A model generated the notes under the pieces. The model worked only from the letters and a program-made list of their open reading frames with translations. It was not told where the DNA came from and ran no database searches. Both the position numbers and the translations under genes were made by a program. DNA of 64,000 nt from Rhyzopertha dominica. Lineage: Eukaryota; Arthropoda; Insecta; Coleoptera; Bostrichidae. The stretch's first letter is position 1; the number at the start of each line of letters is the position of its first letter. Location of the stretch: NCBI GenBank assembly GCA_025024175.1, contig QCXZ01000138.1, positions 52,423,092 to 52,487,091 of the forward strand. The letters run 5' to 3'. Positions 12,401 to 25,800 of this stretch are shown here, piece after piece.

Positions 12401-13850
12401 TGAACTACAATAAAATCTTGGCTTCTTTATCCGATCAGGAGAGACTGTTGTTTAAACCTTTAATAACGAACGTGGAGAGAAAAATAGCACCTGGACTAAG
12501 CAAACTAACATGGGCAGCTGAGGTTTCAGATGCTTACATTATGGAATGTTCTGCTAGCACATCCGAGGTAAAACATTAAAAGTCAGTAACGCGAGGAAGA
12601 AACTTCCTATCACGGAGGGTGCGTTCCGAAAGTAATGCAATTATTGTTTATTACTATTAACCTTATGAGGTTGTACTAGGCGTACAATAAGCTGAAGCTT
12701 CAGTGCAGTAGGTTTAATACCCCATCGTATGAAATAATAATAATTAATGGTGTTTGAATATTCTATAACAACTTTTTTTTAAGTGTATCAGGAGTTTACT
12801 GCTTTGTTTATAAATTTCATAGCTTCTAATGCAAGAAAAAGATTAAAAAATATTATTTACATTAATTTCAACAGAACTTCTAAAGCCCATATATTAGTGG
12901 TGAGCTATTCCTTAGATGTCTTTTAATTCATGATTTCGAATATATTTCTTTAATCTGTAGCTATTACCACCGACGTCATTGACTGACTCGAAATGCACCG
13001 TTAGTTGCAGGATTTTTTGGACGATTACAAGATGTGCAACATGCAGATTGTAAAGATATGCGAAAAAATCTGCGATTCCCGTTTAATCAAGCTGACGCCG
13101 AATTATGCTTACGGCATAGTGGAATTAGTCGACAGCATGTACGACTACAGAGAAGGAGTCATAAAAACTTTACTAGGCTATTACAGACAAATTCTGGACT
13201 ACATAATCTTCGTCTTTGAGGGTTTCGAGAGCTGCATCATGGCGGTAAACAGAAATGGGTTTGTGGCAGTTTATTTCGTGCTTAATCGATTTTTTTTAGA
13301 TGGCAGACGAGTGGGTGCAGTACGTAACAAATTTCGATTTGCTTATGGAAGAAGCGCTGAAAATTTGCGTCCGAAACTCATTACAGTACATGTTTGAAGC
13401 CCTGCATGGGGATGGAACCACCCCACCCAGTCCAATGCTTAAACTTTTCGCTAATCTTAGGTCGAATAGGGTAAGTGTCTCTTGTTTACCTTTATATAGT
13501 TTCTCTTCTTTACTGTCACATGTTCATGTTTTCTGCGATGGAGTTGTACTTTTGCCTCTCATTTTCGTTNTGTTGGCCTTTCCTCATTTATTTTCACCAG
13601 GTGCACCGACCGTTTCATCTTTTCAAAGTCTGTATAATGAATTAATTGATTTCGTAGATAAGTTTTGAACCTGCGTTGGGCCAAGTCGCCTACGTCATCG
13701 CTGACGTACTCCCAAGCATCACAGCTGATCTAATGAATATTCCCCGATTACTGGACAAATTCAAATTAGAAAACTTCCAAGCACGACCCTTCTATGAAAT
13801 CATCGAGGAAGATTTCGAATGTCAGCGTTTGCAGTCGCTACTGAACAATG
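6409..13850 (+). CDS. DNAH2: DNAH2 exons 1-10: N-terminal tail (DHC_N1)
   Basis: Exon 1 encodes an acidic leader ([22 protein letters not shown]) with no known fold, and exons 2-10 the DHC_N1 tail. Family landmarks include [59 protein letters not shown] and [16 protein letters not shown]. In axonemal dyneins this region anchors the heavy chain to the doublet and binds intermediate and light chains. ATG 6409 was chosen because it opens the acidic leader, has a fair context (aaaATGG) and is the only ATG giving an in-phase join to exon 2. Intron 2 (7282-10189) is swollen by a retrotransposon; the other introns here are 52 to 573 bp. Confidence 0.92.
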
Positions 13851-16800
13851 GTAAGCACAAAATGTTTTACAGAAAAGTTGGAGTGTCGTAGTTCTTTTTT
13901 CTATGCATAATCCAGTCAAATTAGACATGAAAAAATCGTTGCATTTTTTGTGTAAATAAAGTATTACGAACAACCACCAGTGTCTCTGGGTCTAATAAAA
14001 ACAGAAAAATGCTCTGTCTTTTGTGTTGCCTAGTTTAAATCTGAGACCGTAGAGTTGGCGATACCTTATAATGCAGTGACCTTATTTTCAACTAAGAAGA
14101 AGTCTCCAAAATCTCTCCCTTAAAGAAAAGGAAACAGAGCTACGATACTTGTATCACTTTTCTCTAACAAAACGAATAAACGCTTTCTTTTTAGAGGTGA
14201 CCGTTAATGTGCAGCAAATTCAAGAGTACATTAAGATATGGGACCCCTTCAGAGACATGTGGGAGGTAGATAAGGAGATGTTTATAGANCGTTATGAACG
14301 GNAAAATCCGAATGCCGATATGTTCGATTCGAACATAGGACGGTACAGTGAAGTGGCGAATAACGTGCAAATGCAAGAAACCGTCACTGCCGTCCACTTC
14401 ATCGTGGTGAACTCTGTCGACTTGAAAAAAGAGATCATCGAACACTGCATCCAATGGCAGGAGAAACTGTGCAAATTGTTGTATAAATTAACTTCGGAAA
14501 GGGTCAATTATATATATGACTACATGAAGGAAAATGGCGAGGCGTAAGTATTAACCATCAAGNACTAGTTGTTGTTCTTTTATTTAACGTATTACCAGAG
14601 AGTAGATAACAACAACAACACTAAATATAAGACAGTTGTAACAATTATTGCTTATAGTGATGTGAAGCAAGATGGCGCCGAATGTGGTAGTTCATTTAGC
14701 CTTATCGAGGGTCACCACGAGGAGGCTAACTACCATAACACCCCATCAAAAAGCTTGTAAATTTTCTCGAGATTCGGTAAACGGAAAACTATTCTGTACC
14801 TTTAGTGATTGATACTGACAACTGACGAAAAATGGAACAGTTTTTGAACCTTGGTGGCCTCTTCATCGCTCTTCTATTTCTAGTTTTGGTCTCCAAACTC
14901 TGCCCTTCTGATGTTTCTTGCCTTGTGTGCTTCTTAGCTCTATTCTTCTCAGCTTTATTCTTTACAAGAAGGTGCTTTATCCACGTAACCTCTTACTAAA
15001 ACTTTTCGTGTCGTCTTGTTATAATTGTCTGCCAAAGTGATTACCAATGTGAACTTATTTATCCGCTAGCCACTGACCTGCGTTTTTAGAGAAACCCTTG
15101 CACTTATCGATTATTTTATTGCAGAATAATGCAAAAGCCGCAAGATTTGGTCGAAATGCAGAACGCAATGGAACTGTACGAGAAACTCCTCGAGGAAGTT
15201 CCCTCCATCGAGGAGCTCTTCCCCAAAATCAACGATCAACTGTTGACGCTCGACAAGTACAGAGTGGAAGTGCCGGAGGAACTGCGCAAAATGGAGAAGA
15301 ACATCCCAGTCGAGTGGGCTAAGTACCTCGACATCCTAGTGGAGGCTGAGAAGATGCTCAGCTACGCGAAGGTTATTTTAGCCGAAGCCGCCTAATTCCC
15401 TTCCAACCCATCCTCATACCGTCCCCTGTAAATAGGAAAACTTCAAACTTAAGCTGCTGGAGGAGTCGGAAACCCTACGAAAGGACGGAGTGGCCCTGCT
15501 CGAGACCTTCATGGAGAAGGGCCCGTTCAGTGCGGAATGGGCCGCCAAGGACGCTCTGGCTGCCATCGCCAATTACCGGGAGCAGCTGAAAGCCCTGCGC
15601 ATGAAGGAGGAACAGCTGAGGAGGGATCTGGCGCTGTTCGACATCAGTTTGCCGGAATCTCTGGAATTGGCCCGATTAGAGAGGGTAAAACGAGCGAGTA
15701 ATTCATAAATTAATATGCTAATCCGTTTCCATCTCACAGGAGTTGGACGCCCTGGAAGTTGTGTGGCAGTTGACCGACGAGTGGGACATGGCGTGGGAGA
15801 AATACAAGTCGGGAGAGTTTTGGGCGATCGAAACAGAAGAGATGGAGGTCACTGCACAGACGTTGTTCAGGAAGCTAACGCGCTTGTCGAGGGAATTAAA
15901 AGACAAGGGGTGAGTGTCGTTCTTAACCATTAATTTGTCAAGTTTAGGGGTCCTCTGATGCCATTATAACTCACAATATTTGCAGCTCCTTAGTTCTGCC
16001 ATTATTTTACAACAACTAAATAAGAAAAACGGATTATCTTTTTTTGACTGTGTTTAAAAATAGTCAAGTTAGGTTTTACTCGGAGCAAATTTTTACACTT
16101 GTTCAATTTGCTAAGTTTACGCTTTTTTGAAATGTTCACGAGGTTGAGTTTTTGTTGTACCTATCCTTAAAGAAAAACTGCCCGAGGAAAATTAAGTTTC
16201 GTTCTTTCTTATTCTGACTGCGTTTAAAAATCTGACTTAGTAACACTGTATCGCGAGTTATAGGTAGTGGTAGAGGAAAAAACCTCTACATGAGTCATTA
16301 AATTTAACGTACCGATAAATAAAATTGAACCTCTCCCCTTATTAATAAAAAACAGATTCGTATCGCTATGATTTAGAATGGGATTTCGAAAATTACATTT
16401 AAAGTAAGTATACTCAAGTTGAAATCAAAGTAATATATAATTTAAAATTTATTTATTGATAAGTACTGAAATTAAATGTTCAGTCAGTACAAATTACCGC
16501 GTCCTCAGAAATTGAAACAGTACATTTTATTCTTGGTTTCAGTTATATTTTCGTTTGGGAGTAAAATATTGATCAGGACTTAATGCAAGTATATACTCAC
16601 CGCGTCAGAGATCGCGGCTATCGCCGTTAAAGTCGCCGATCCATTGAAATTTCAACTGCTTATGTATCACTCGTGGCGTTGGACTCGATTTAGAAGAGTA
16701 ATGAGGAGGATTTGAAAATAAGCAGGGTGTGGCAGTTCATACCAGCAGTCTTTTTGTTGACCTATTTTTAAATTTCTTGGGAGCTTCAAAGGTACAAAAA

Positions 16801-19800
16801 CATAGTAGAAATTAACATGATTAGTATTACCAAAATCAGTGACAATTGCACATTAGGATTTAGAAATGAATGCATTTTGATAGTTTGGGCGGGAAATAAT
16901 CAAATGCGGACAGAATGTATTAAACGTGACCACAAATTTTGGTATAGTAAAATGGAAAATAAATGATCAGTTTTTTATAAAAAATGTATACTTCCAGAAC
17001 TTATTGATTCTAGCAAACAAAGAAATGTGCCCCTAAGAAACGTTTTTGTTTAGGTTTAAGTTATTAAAATTAATTATTATATTTATATTATTGTTTTGGG
17101 ATACATTTTTGTTAATATTATCAAGTCTGGAGAAAATTAAGATAAGTGTTCTATTCTGTTTCTGCAATAAATTAAATTTTACCTCGCCATTTTGTAAAAA
17201 AATATATATATTATAATAAATACTGAATGAAATTGTTTGCGATCGTTTACTTGTCAATATTAAGCTGAAACATCTTGGAGGAATTCGACCTGGTGGTAAA
17301 GATCAAACAAGATCAATTACAATCTTCTTCAGGGCTTACTACAACAACAATCTCGTTTACATTAATTTTACAAGAAATGGAACAACAACATGTTACTTAC
17401 TAATTTGAGTTTTAAATAGGCAGTTATATTAGGGAAAAGAATCTTCGAAAATTTTAACCAGTATATGGTAAATGTACATACATACATGTACAAACAATAT
17501 AATGAGGATAACAAATAAGGTGACATATACGCATAAGAAACTTTTAATAATATACATAATAAAAAAGTTTAGGAATTGAAATTTGAAATTAAAATAGAAG
17601 CGGTTTGTGAATCTGACTAGTGACTACGACGTATATGTCACCTTATTTGTTATCCTCCTTATGTTGTATGTAAAATTTCTGGATTGTGTTATATGTGTAG
17701 GTAATACATTTAGGGTATACTGGTTAAAATTTTCGAAGATTCCTTTCCATAATATAGCTGCCTATTTAAAACTGAAATTAGTAAGTAACATGTTGTTGTT
17801 TCACTACTTGTAAAGTTAATGTAAACTGGATTGTTGTTGCTGTAAGCCCTGAAGTTCCAAATAAAGTGAGCAACGAATCATGCCGGGTTTACGGAAGCGT
17901 CATAAATTCGATTAGTAAAATCCAGCCCCTTTTATTGCACCTACTGGGCACACCGCATAATTTGACAGGCGGCCGACGTTCTCCGTTTTCAACGTACCCG
18001 ATTTTTGTTCATGAAAGTTAGCGTTCCATGAGAAATAAGTATAGATTTTAAACAGTTTGGATTTGGTAATTCTTTTTAATAACATTTCGTAAATAAAGAA
18101 ACCGGGTCTTCAAAATCATCCTGTATAAATAAAGCCAGTAGTTTTCGAGACTATCGATGCCAAATGAAGAAGGCAAAAAATTATTCCTTCGTTCTTGGTT
18201 GCAGTTGGGACATAGTGGAGCACACGCGAAAGCGCGTCGACGCCTTCCGAAGGACCCTTCCTCTGATAGGGGACCTGAAGAACCCGGCGATGAGGAAGCG
18301 CCACTGGGACCGCGTCAGGGAGATCGTCAACAAGGAGTTCGACGAGAACTCGCCCGAGTTCAACCTGGAGGCGATCTACGCCATGGAGATGCACCTGTTC
18401 TCGGAAGACATCAACGAGATATCGAACGCGGCCACCATGGAGCTGCAGATCGAAAAGGGCCTCGAAGCGATATCGCTGATTTGGAAGACGATGGCCATAG
18501 AGATGGCGCCCCACAAGGACAAGGGCGTGTTCAGGATCAAATCGGTCGACGATTGCTTCCAAGCTCTGGAGGAGAACATGGTGCAGTTGTCCACGATGAA
18601 GAGTACGCGGTTTGTCGAACCGTTCACCAAAGAAGTCGATTATTGGGAGAGGACTTTGTCGTACATTATGGAAACGTTGGAAGTGGCTTTGATGGTACAG
18701 AGGCAGTGGCTCTATCTTGAAGTGAGTCGCGTAGAATATCACCCTTATTTTATTGAAATGTCTCAAATTGATTAGCCCGTTAAAAATGTATATACGGAGA
18801 GTTTCGTAGATCTTTTGCTACAGCTATAATAAATGGCACTTACGCTAGTATAATTAAGATTGGAAACTAGTACTAATTTAAGACAACAGATGCTTGAAAT
18901 TTTATATTATCCCTAATTATACCAATAATAAGGGGTAATAATCTAAAAGTTCTGCTTCCATTTTAATAACAATAGGGTCGTCCCGCACATTAAAATTTGA
19001 TAGTTTTAACCTATGCCTTTTATTGCTTACGCATCTATTTTGCTTTCAGATTAATTCAACTCGTAACAAACGGCAGTAGAAAAATAACCCTGTTTCAAAC
19101 ATTTTTTTCTCGGAAAAGAAGAACCGGAAAAAATCGCAAAAAATGTCTTTGTGCTTCAATTTTTATGTACATTTCAAATGTAAAATAAAAAAAATTGTGG
19201 GACGACCCCATTATTCTATGCAAAATCAATATTTCAGAACATATTCTTCGGGGAAGACATACGAAAACAGCTTCCCAAAGAGACAGAAGATTTCGATCGT
19301 CTCACAATGGACTGGGTCGAAGTCACTTATAAAATGTACATGGGCAAAACTGCCTTGAACTCGACGCACTATGTAGCTCCGCCAGCCCTGCTGGAAAAAC
19401 TGAATAAGATGAACGACAAGCTCGAGCTGATACAGAGGGCGCTGGAAAAGTATTTGGAAACGAAACGGCACATTTTCCCCAGGTTCTATTTCATCTCCAA
19501 TGACGACATGCTCGAGATTCTGGGGAACTCGAAGAAGCCGGACGCTATACAACCTCATTTCAAGAAGTTATTTGATAATTTGAACAAGATTAAGATTGTG
19601 CGGGTAAGTGGTTTGCTTAGAACAATAATTGGTTATAAGATTGGTAAGGAAATTACTGACTGTTTAGATTTAGGTTAATTTTCAAATTATTTCTTATTCC
19701 AACAGGATGTATAGTGATTAATCAATCTCTAGGATATTCAGTAAAAAAAGAAATTGCGTTTGTCAATAAAAGTTTTAAACTTAATTTACCTTTTAAAAAT

Positions 19801-22800
19801 ACACTATTATCCGAGATCACCGCTGACACTAAGAAATGTAATTTTGAATATTTTTGAAAACTCGTTATTTTGTGTTCCTCGAGTATTACAATACAAATCC
19901 ATTACCTAAGCAATTCGGTGCTCGATAAACAAAAACAGAACACAGGCACAAGCTTTAGATATTTCCAATCATATAAACAAAATATTAAAAATATACAGGT
20001 GTTGCAAATTAGTAGGTCATCCCGTTAACCCTAGATTCTTGAGGCCAAAATAAGACGATTTTGTTATTGGTAACTTTCTGAAAAATGCTTCATTTAAAAA
20101 ATACAGGGTGGCAAAATAGATATTTAAAGATCTGTTTTTTACGATATAATCCACAGTTTTGGAGGTATCGAGTTTGTAGTATTTACATTAAGTGTACCCT
20201 TAAATTCGAAACATTTTTTTCTAGTACAAAACTTCATTGCCAGGTTTTTTTTGGTCTCTTGTAATTTTTAGACATAATTCTTGTGAAACTTTCCAAGCCT
20301 AAATAGAAATCTTGTTAACTATTGGTTTGAGCATTATTGAAGACACATAGACGACAAAAATGTTTAAAAAATACATAATTTGAGCTCCAATATGGCAATA
20401 ATTTGGCTTTACATGCTACAGTGGAAAATATATAAATAATATTAACCATTTACAGCGAGAGGAAAATTACTATAATAGACAAGGGGGAAAGTTTCACAAA
20501 ACGCGTTTATCTCTGAATTTAAGCATTTTGTCTGAAAATTACAAGAGACCAAAAAAACTGATAATGAAGTTTTGTACTAGAACAAAAAATCCGCTGGTCT
20601 CATGGGCGTACGTCAAGAAAAGTTGGGGGGTTAGAAATTTACAAACCTTCCGATATTCATTTGTTTTTACAGTAAAGTTAACAATAATTTAGGGGTACAC
20701 TTAGATGTAAATACTGCAAACTCGTACGAAATTTAAACTCGATAACTCCAAAACTGTGCATTATATCGTAAAAAAACTAAATATCAACGTTGACATCCTG
20801 TATTTTTTAAATAAGGCGTTTTTCAGAAATTAATCAATTACAAAATCGTCATATTTTGGCCTCAAGGATCTAGGGTTAACGGGATGACCTACTAATCTGC
20901 AACACACTGTATATTACACATTTACTGACTTAGCCCACCATGCAGTAGCAACGATGCTATTTTATTTACTCTTTAAAATCTATCCCTACAACCTTCCAAT
21001 TTCAACGCAAAAAATTTCAAGAACCATTCAGGAAAAGTGATTTTCGATCTTTCTTTGCTGCATGCTTATTTCCTTATGTATCGTTTCAGAATACATTGAT
21101 CAACAAATTAGAAGCATCCGGCATGTTTTCTGAAGATGGGGAGTACATGGACTTCACGAAAGCGGTAATTCTCGATGGTGCCGTGGAGATGTGGTTACTG
21201 GACATAGAAGATGCCATGCGCACCACGTTACGCACTGAATTTAAACCAACACGGAGTTCACTAAAGAAAATGTTGACTAAAAGAGACAAATGGCTGTTGA
21301 CGTACTGCGGACAATTGTGCAACGCGTGCAGTCTGATACAATGGACCACCGACTGTACCAGGGCGTTGGTGCACGCGAAAATAATGGAGAGCAAGAAGCC
21401 CTTGAAGAGACTCAGGAAGAAGGAGAACCAGGTGCTGGGCAAGCTGTCGGAACTGAGCAGGAAGGAGCTGCCCAAGTTGCAGCGCTTAAAAACTAACGCT
21501 CTGATTACAATCGAGATCCATTCGCGAGATGTTATAGACAAGATGTATAAAGCTAGTAAGTGAGATCCACCATTATTTGATGTATTATGGTATTGTGATT
21601 ATGAATTGTAGATTGCCGCGATACTAATTCTTTTGAGTGGTTTTCTCAGCTGAGGTTTTATTGGGATAGAGATCTGGATGACTGTTTGATAAGGCAGACA
21701 AACACAAAGTTTATGTATGGATATGAATATAATGGTAATTCGGGGAGACTGGTTATAACGCCTTTAACAGACAGGTATTTAACCCTCTCACGTTCCACGT
21801 TGCCTTTTCTTTCTTTAACCTTTCGTATATTGGTTTGTATTTTTTTTTTATTCCCAACACCATTGTTTCAGATGCTACATCACCTTAACCACAGCCCTCC
21901 ACCTCTTCCGCGGTGGTAGCCCGAAGGGTCCCGCGGGCACCGGAAAAACGGAGACCGTGAAGGACCTAGGAAAAGCGATGGGCATGTGGGTCATAGTGAA
22001 CAACTGTTCGGAAGGTTTGGACTACAAGAGCATGGGCAAGTGCTTCTCCGGTCTGGCGCAGACGGGAGCATGGGGATGCTTCGACGAATTTAACAGGATC
22101 AACATTGAAGTGTTGTCCGTCGTGGCGCAACAAATCCTCTGCATATTATCGGCGGTCTCACAGAAAATGGCGCGCTTCACGTTCGAAGGCATGGAAATAA
22201 ATCTGAAGCTGACCGTCGGAATTTTCATCACGATGAATCCCGGATATGCAGGCAGGACGGAGCTGCCAGATAACTTGAAGTCTATGTTTAGGCCGATCTC
22301 GATGATGGTATTGTAACTAGTTTCACCGCTCTATATTGCCAATAAGCAAATAATAATATTTCTTTCCCGGAACTTAAGTACAGGACAGGGTCAGGTCAGG
22401 TCAGGTCAGGTCAGTTCAGTTCAGTTCAGTTCAGTTCAGTTCAGTTCAATTCAATTCAGGTCAGGTCACGTCAGGTAAATAAATGATTCATGCAACGCGG
22501 GCGGCGTTGATTTCTGAATTCTTTGTGCCGCCTTTCTGTAATTGCTACCCAGCTACAATATGCACGGCGATAGTAGTTGAAGATTACAGATCAATGTGAC
22601 ACCACAGCTCCGAAATCTGAGCTTTCTGCAACCTTAAAGTTGATTATACCACAAAACACTACAGCATATGCTGAAAATACACACTCCCAGGCGTTTTCTC
22701 ATATTAAAATATATCAAATAATTAAAAAATCGATAGATGATAAATATACGTCACTTTGCTGAGAGGCGGCAAACTGATTTTTAGTCCTTTCCAGTCCACT

Positions 22801-25800
22801 AATGACACCAGTGAAAGCCGATGGACTATTTCCACTCTATTAAGTTGGTTTCTTCTCACAGGTTCCCGATAGTGCCATCATAGCTGAAAACATCTTGTTC
22901 AGCGATGGATTTCAGAGCACAAGGGTCTTGGCCAAGAAAGTCTTTACGCTGTATCAGCTTGCGATGCGTCAGTTGAGCAAACAGGACCACTATGATTTCG
23001 GCTTGAGGTCGATGGTTGCTCTGTTGAGATATGGCGGAAGGAAGAGGCGTCTGCTTTCACATTTACCCGAGGAACAGGTGGTTTATTTGGCCATGAGGGA
23101 CATGAACATCGCTAGACTAACGGCCGACGATCTACCCCTGTTCAATGGGATCATGTCGGATATTTTTCCCGGTGTTTCAATTCCCGTCGTCGATTATACG
23201 GATATGAATGCTGCTATTACGGAAGATTTTAATTCAAAAGGACTGCAGGTAATGACAACGACGCAAAAATGCACGATCGTAGAAAATCAAAGTATCACCT
23301 TCCGCATTTGTTAAAGAAATAAGTGTTTTTATCATATAATAAAAACGAAATTTCATTTTTGAATCAATGATGAGGGTATTAATTATTAAAACAAGATTTT
23401 GTTAAACTGGGAAGCATAACTAGCCCCACCCTGAATTATTAGTTTTTCTTGGCCGAATACAAACGTTATTTAATGCACCTTACAAGAAGGACAAAAGAAA
23501 TAAAAATAATAGGAATTTTCATAATTTAATGAAACTTCTAAAATTTGCGAGGTTCTATTTTTCCTTGACCCGATGATGAACGAGGTTTAAGATAAGATTT
23601 AGGTGGTAATGCCATCCATCAGTAGGAGACTAAATTAGATAACAGAACCATCTAGCTGTAATCTATTAGGCTGCCATCGCTATCTAAATTTTCATACGTC
23701 AAACTGCACTGGCGAGCTCTAACAAAAACGAAACGGTGCGGTGTGAAATTGCAGATCGTCTATAGTACAGACGTCACCTTTGAATCTTCTCTTGTAGCCA
23801 ATCAAAACCGCAATCACGAAAGTCATCCAGCTGTACGAGACGAAGAGCTCCCGCCACTCCGTCATGATACTGGGCAATACGGGCACGGCAAAGTCCACAA
23901 CCTGGCAGACCCTCCAGGGAGCCATGGGCCGCCTGAAGAAAGCCAACAAGCCGGGCTTCCAGACCGTCTCCGTCTACCCCATCAACCCCAAGGCGCTGAA
24001 CCTGGGGGAGCTCTACGGGGAATACAACCTGAGCACCAACGAATGGCTGGACGGCGTGATCAGCGCNACCATGAGACAGACGTGTTCCGACGAGTCGCCC
24101 GAGGAGAAGTGGATACTGTTCGACGGTCCAGTGGACGCCGTGTGGATCGAGAACATGAACAGCGTGATGGACGACAACAAGGTGTTGACGTTGATCAACA
24201 GCGATCGGATNACCATGCCGGAGCAGGTGTCTCTGCTGTTTGAAGTTGGAGATTTGTCGGTGGCTTCTCCGGCTACTGTGAGCCGGTGTGGGATGGTGTA
24301 TAATGATTACAAGGACTGGGGTTGGCAACCCTACGTGACTTCGTGGTTGGAGAGGCAAAGTAAACGGGGGAAGGAATACCAGGAGATTGTAAGTCCCTAT
24401 CAATACCTCATTGATGCAGCAGTGCATAATAGGAAATTGAAAGAACGTCTAGAAATGATCATAAGCTACTAAAGTGAGTTATATATCTCTACCCCGCCAA
24501 GGATCCTATTAAAAGCTTAAATAGTCATCTAGTACATGCTCTATTTTCAGAGTTTTGAAGAAATTAAATATTATAATTTATATAATTCTAGCTAGGTCTG
24601 GGCTTTAACCAAAACGACGCACAGAGGAGTATTTGCACGTAGAAACCGGCCAAAATCATTTGTTGGTCGAATGGTTTTTTAAACGATATAAACTTTTAAT
24701 ACCTTAGGTTTAAAAGACATTTTATCTGTTAGAATATAAAAAAGTTTTATAAAAATATACAGGGTGTTAAATTTAGAAGCCTCACCATGGGAATATCGAA
24801 AACCTGATTAAATAGGCACAGTTATGTAGCTTAATAACTTATTTAATATGCAAGTAAAAAACGAATAGATTACGAATCGTTCAGCATTTGTTTTTTTTTA
24901 AGGAAAAAGCCAATTTGTTATAATGTTTAGTCTATTTGTCTGGAAATATTGAACGAACATGATATTAATATTTGTTAGTATTTTACTGAGTATTTCAAGT
25001 AATGCAGTTATCAGTTTTTTCTATAAACTGTTTTTGAGACATTAACACACACACACTTTTGTTTTTATCTTTTGTATGATCGCCATATTGCGTATTTCCA
25101 TATCCAAATTCCATTTATTTTTAAACATGATAAAATGTTATGAAAAAAAATTTTCAGAAATGAGAATTATCCAGAAATGCAAAATTTTAAAAGCTTACAT
25201 TCTTGAGTCTGTTTTACATTATTATTTTATAATTATCACTATTGCATCTAGTAGGCAAATGAAAATAAAGGATATTAAATAATTACCTACTTAAAAACAA
25301 CATTTATGTACAAAACTTAAAAAGATAAAACCGGCCAGATTGCCACATAGAATTATTGAAATTTGCTTTATTACGATCGAAACAAATACATCTATAATTT
25401 TTTGATGTAGTGTTGCAATCTGCATTAAAAGAAACACAAAAATTAACAAATTTTCTGCTAAAACAACATAAAACAAAAATACGGTTATTTGTGAAATTCC
25501 CTAAATCCATTGTCTACAATTTGTCATTTTGTCAGATAAAAACACAACGAATTATATTAATATTAAGCGTTGCGTGACGTACTAAGGCAGTTTAGGGACC
25601 TATCCATTTATTTTAATAGCTACCAAGTGCGCTAAAAGAAGTATTATCTTAAAAAAATGAAGTAGGGGCGTATTTCACATGAAGTGTGAAAAAATTATTC
25701 TTTGCTTTCCACTTCATATCCATCCCAAATATCCAAATAATTTATTTTCATATAACGGAGTTTTTGAACTGTTCCTGAACGTTGTATTAACCATGTACTT

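Noticed and set aside
18116..18766. Long open frames on the minus strand and in another plus frame over DNAH2 exon 15
   Set aside because: They overlap a clearly conserved dynein exon and read as low-complexity Arg/His-rich shadows.
23596..23700. Hairpin in intron 20 as a second copy of the 3433-3601 element
   Set aside because: Shared blocks are too short and interrupted to be confident; mentioned only as weak similarity.
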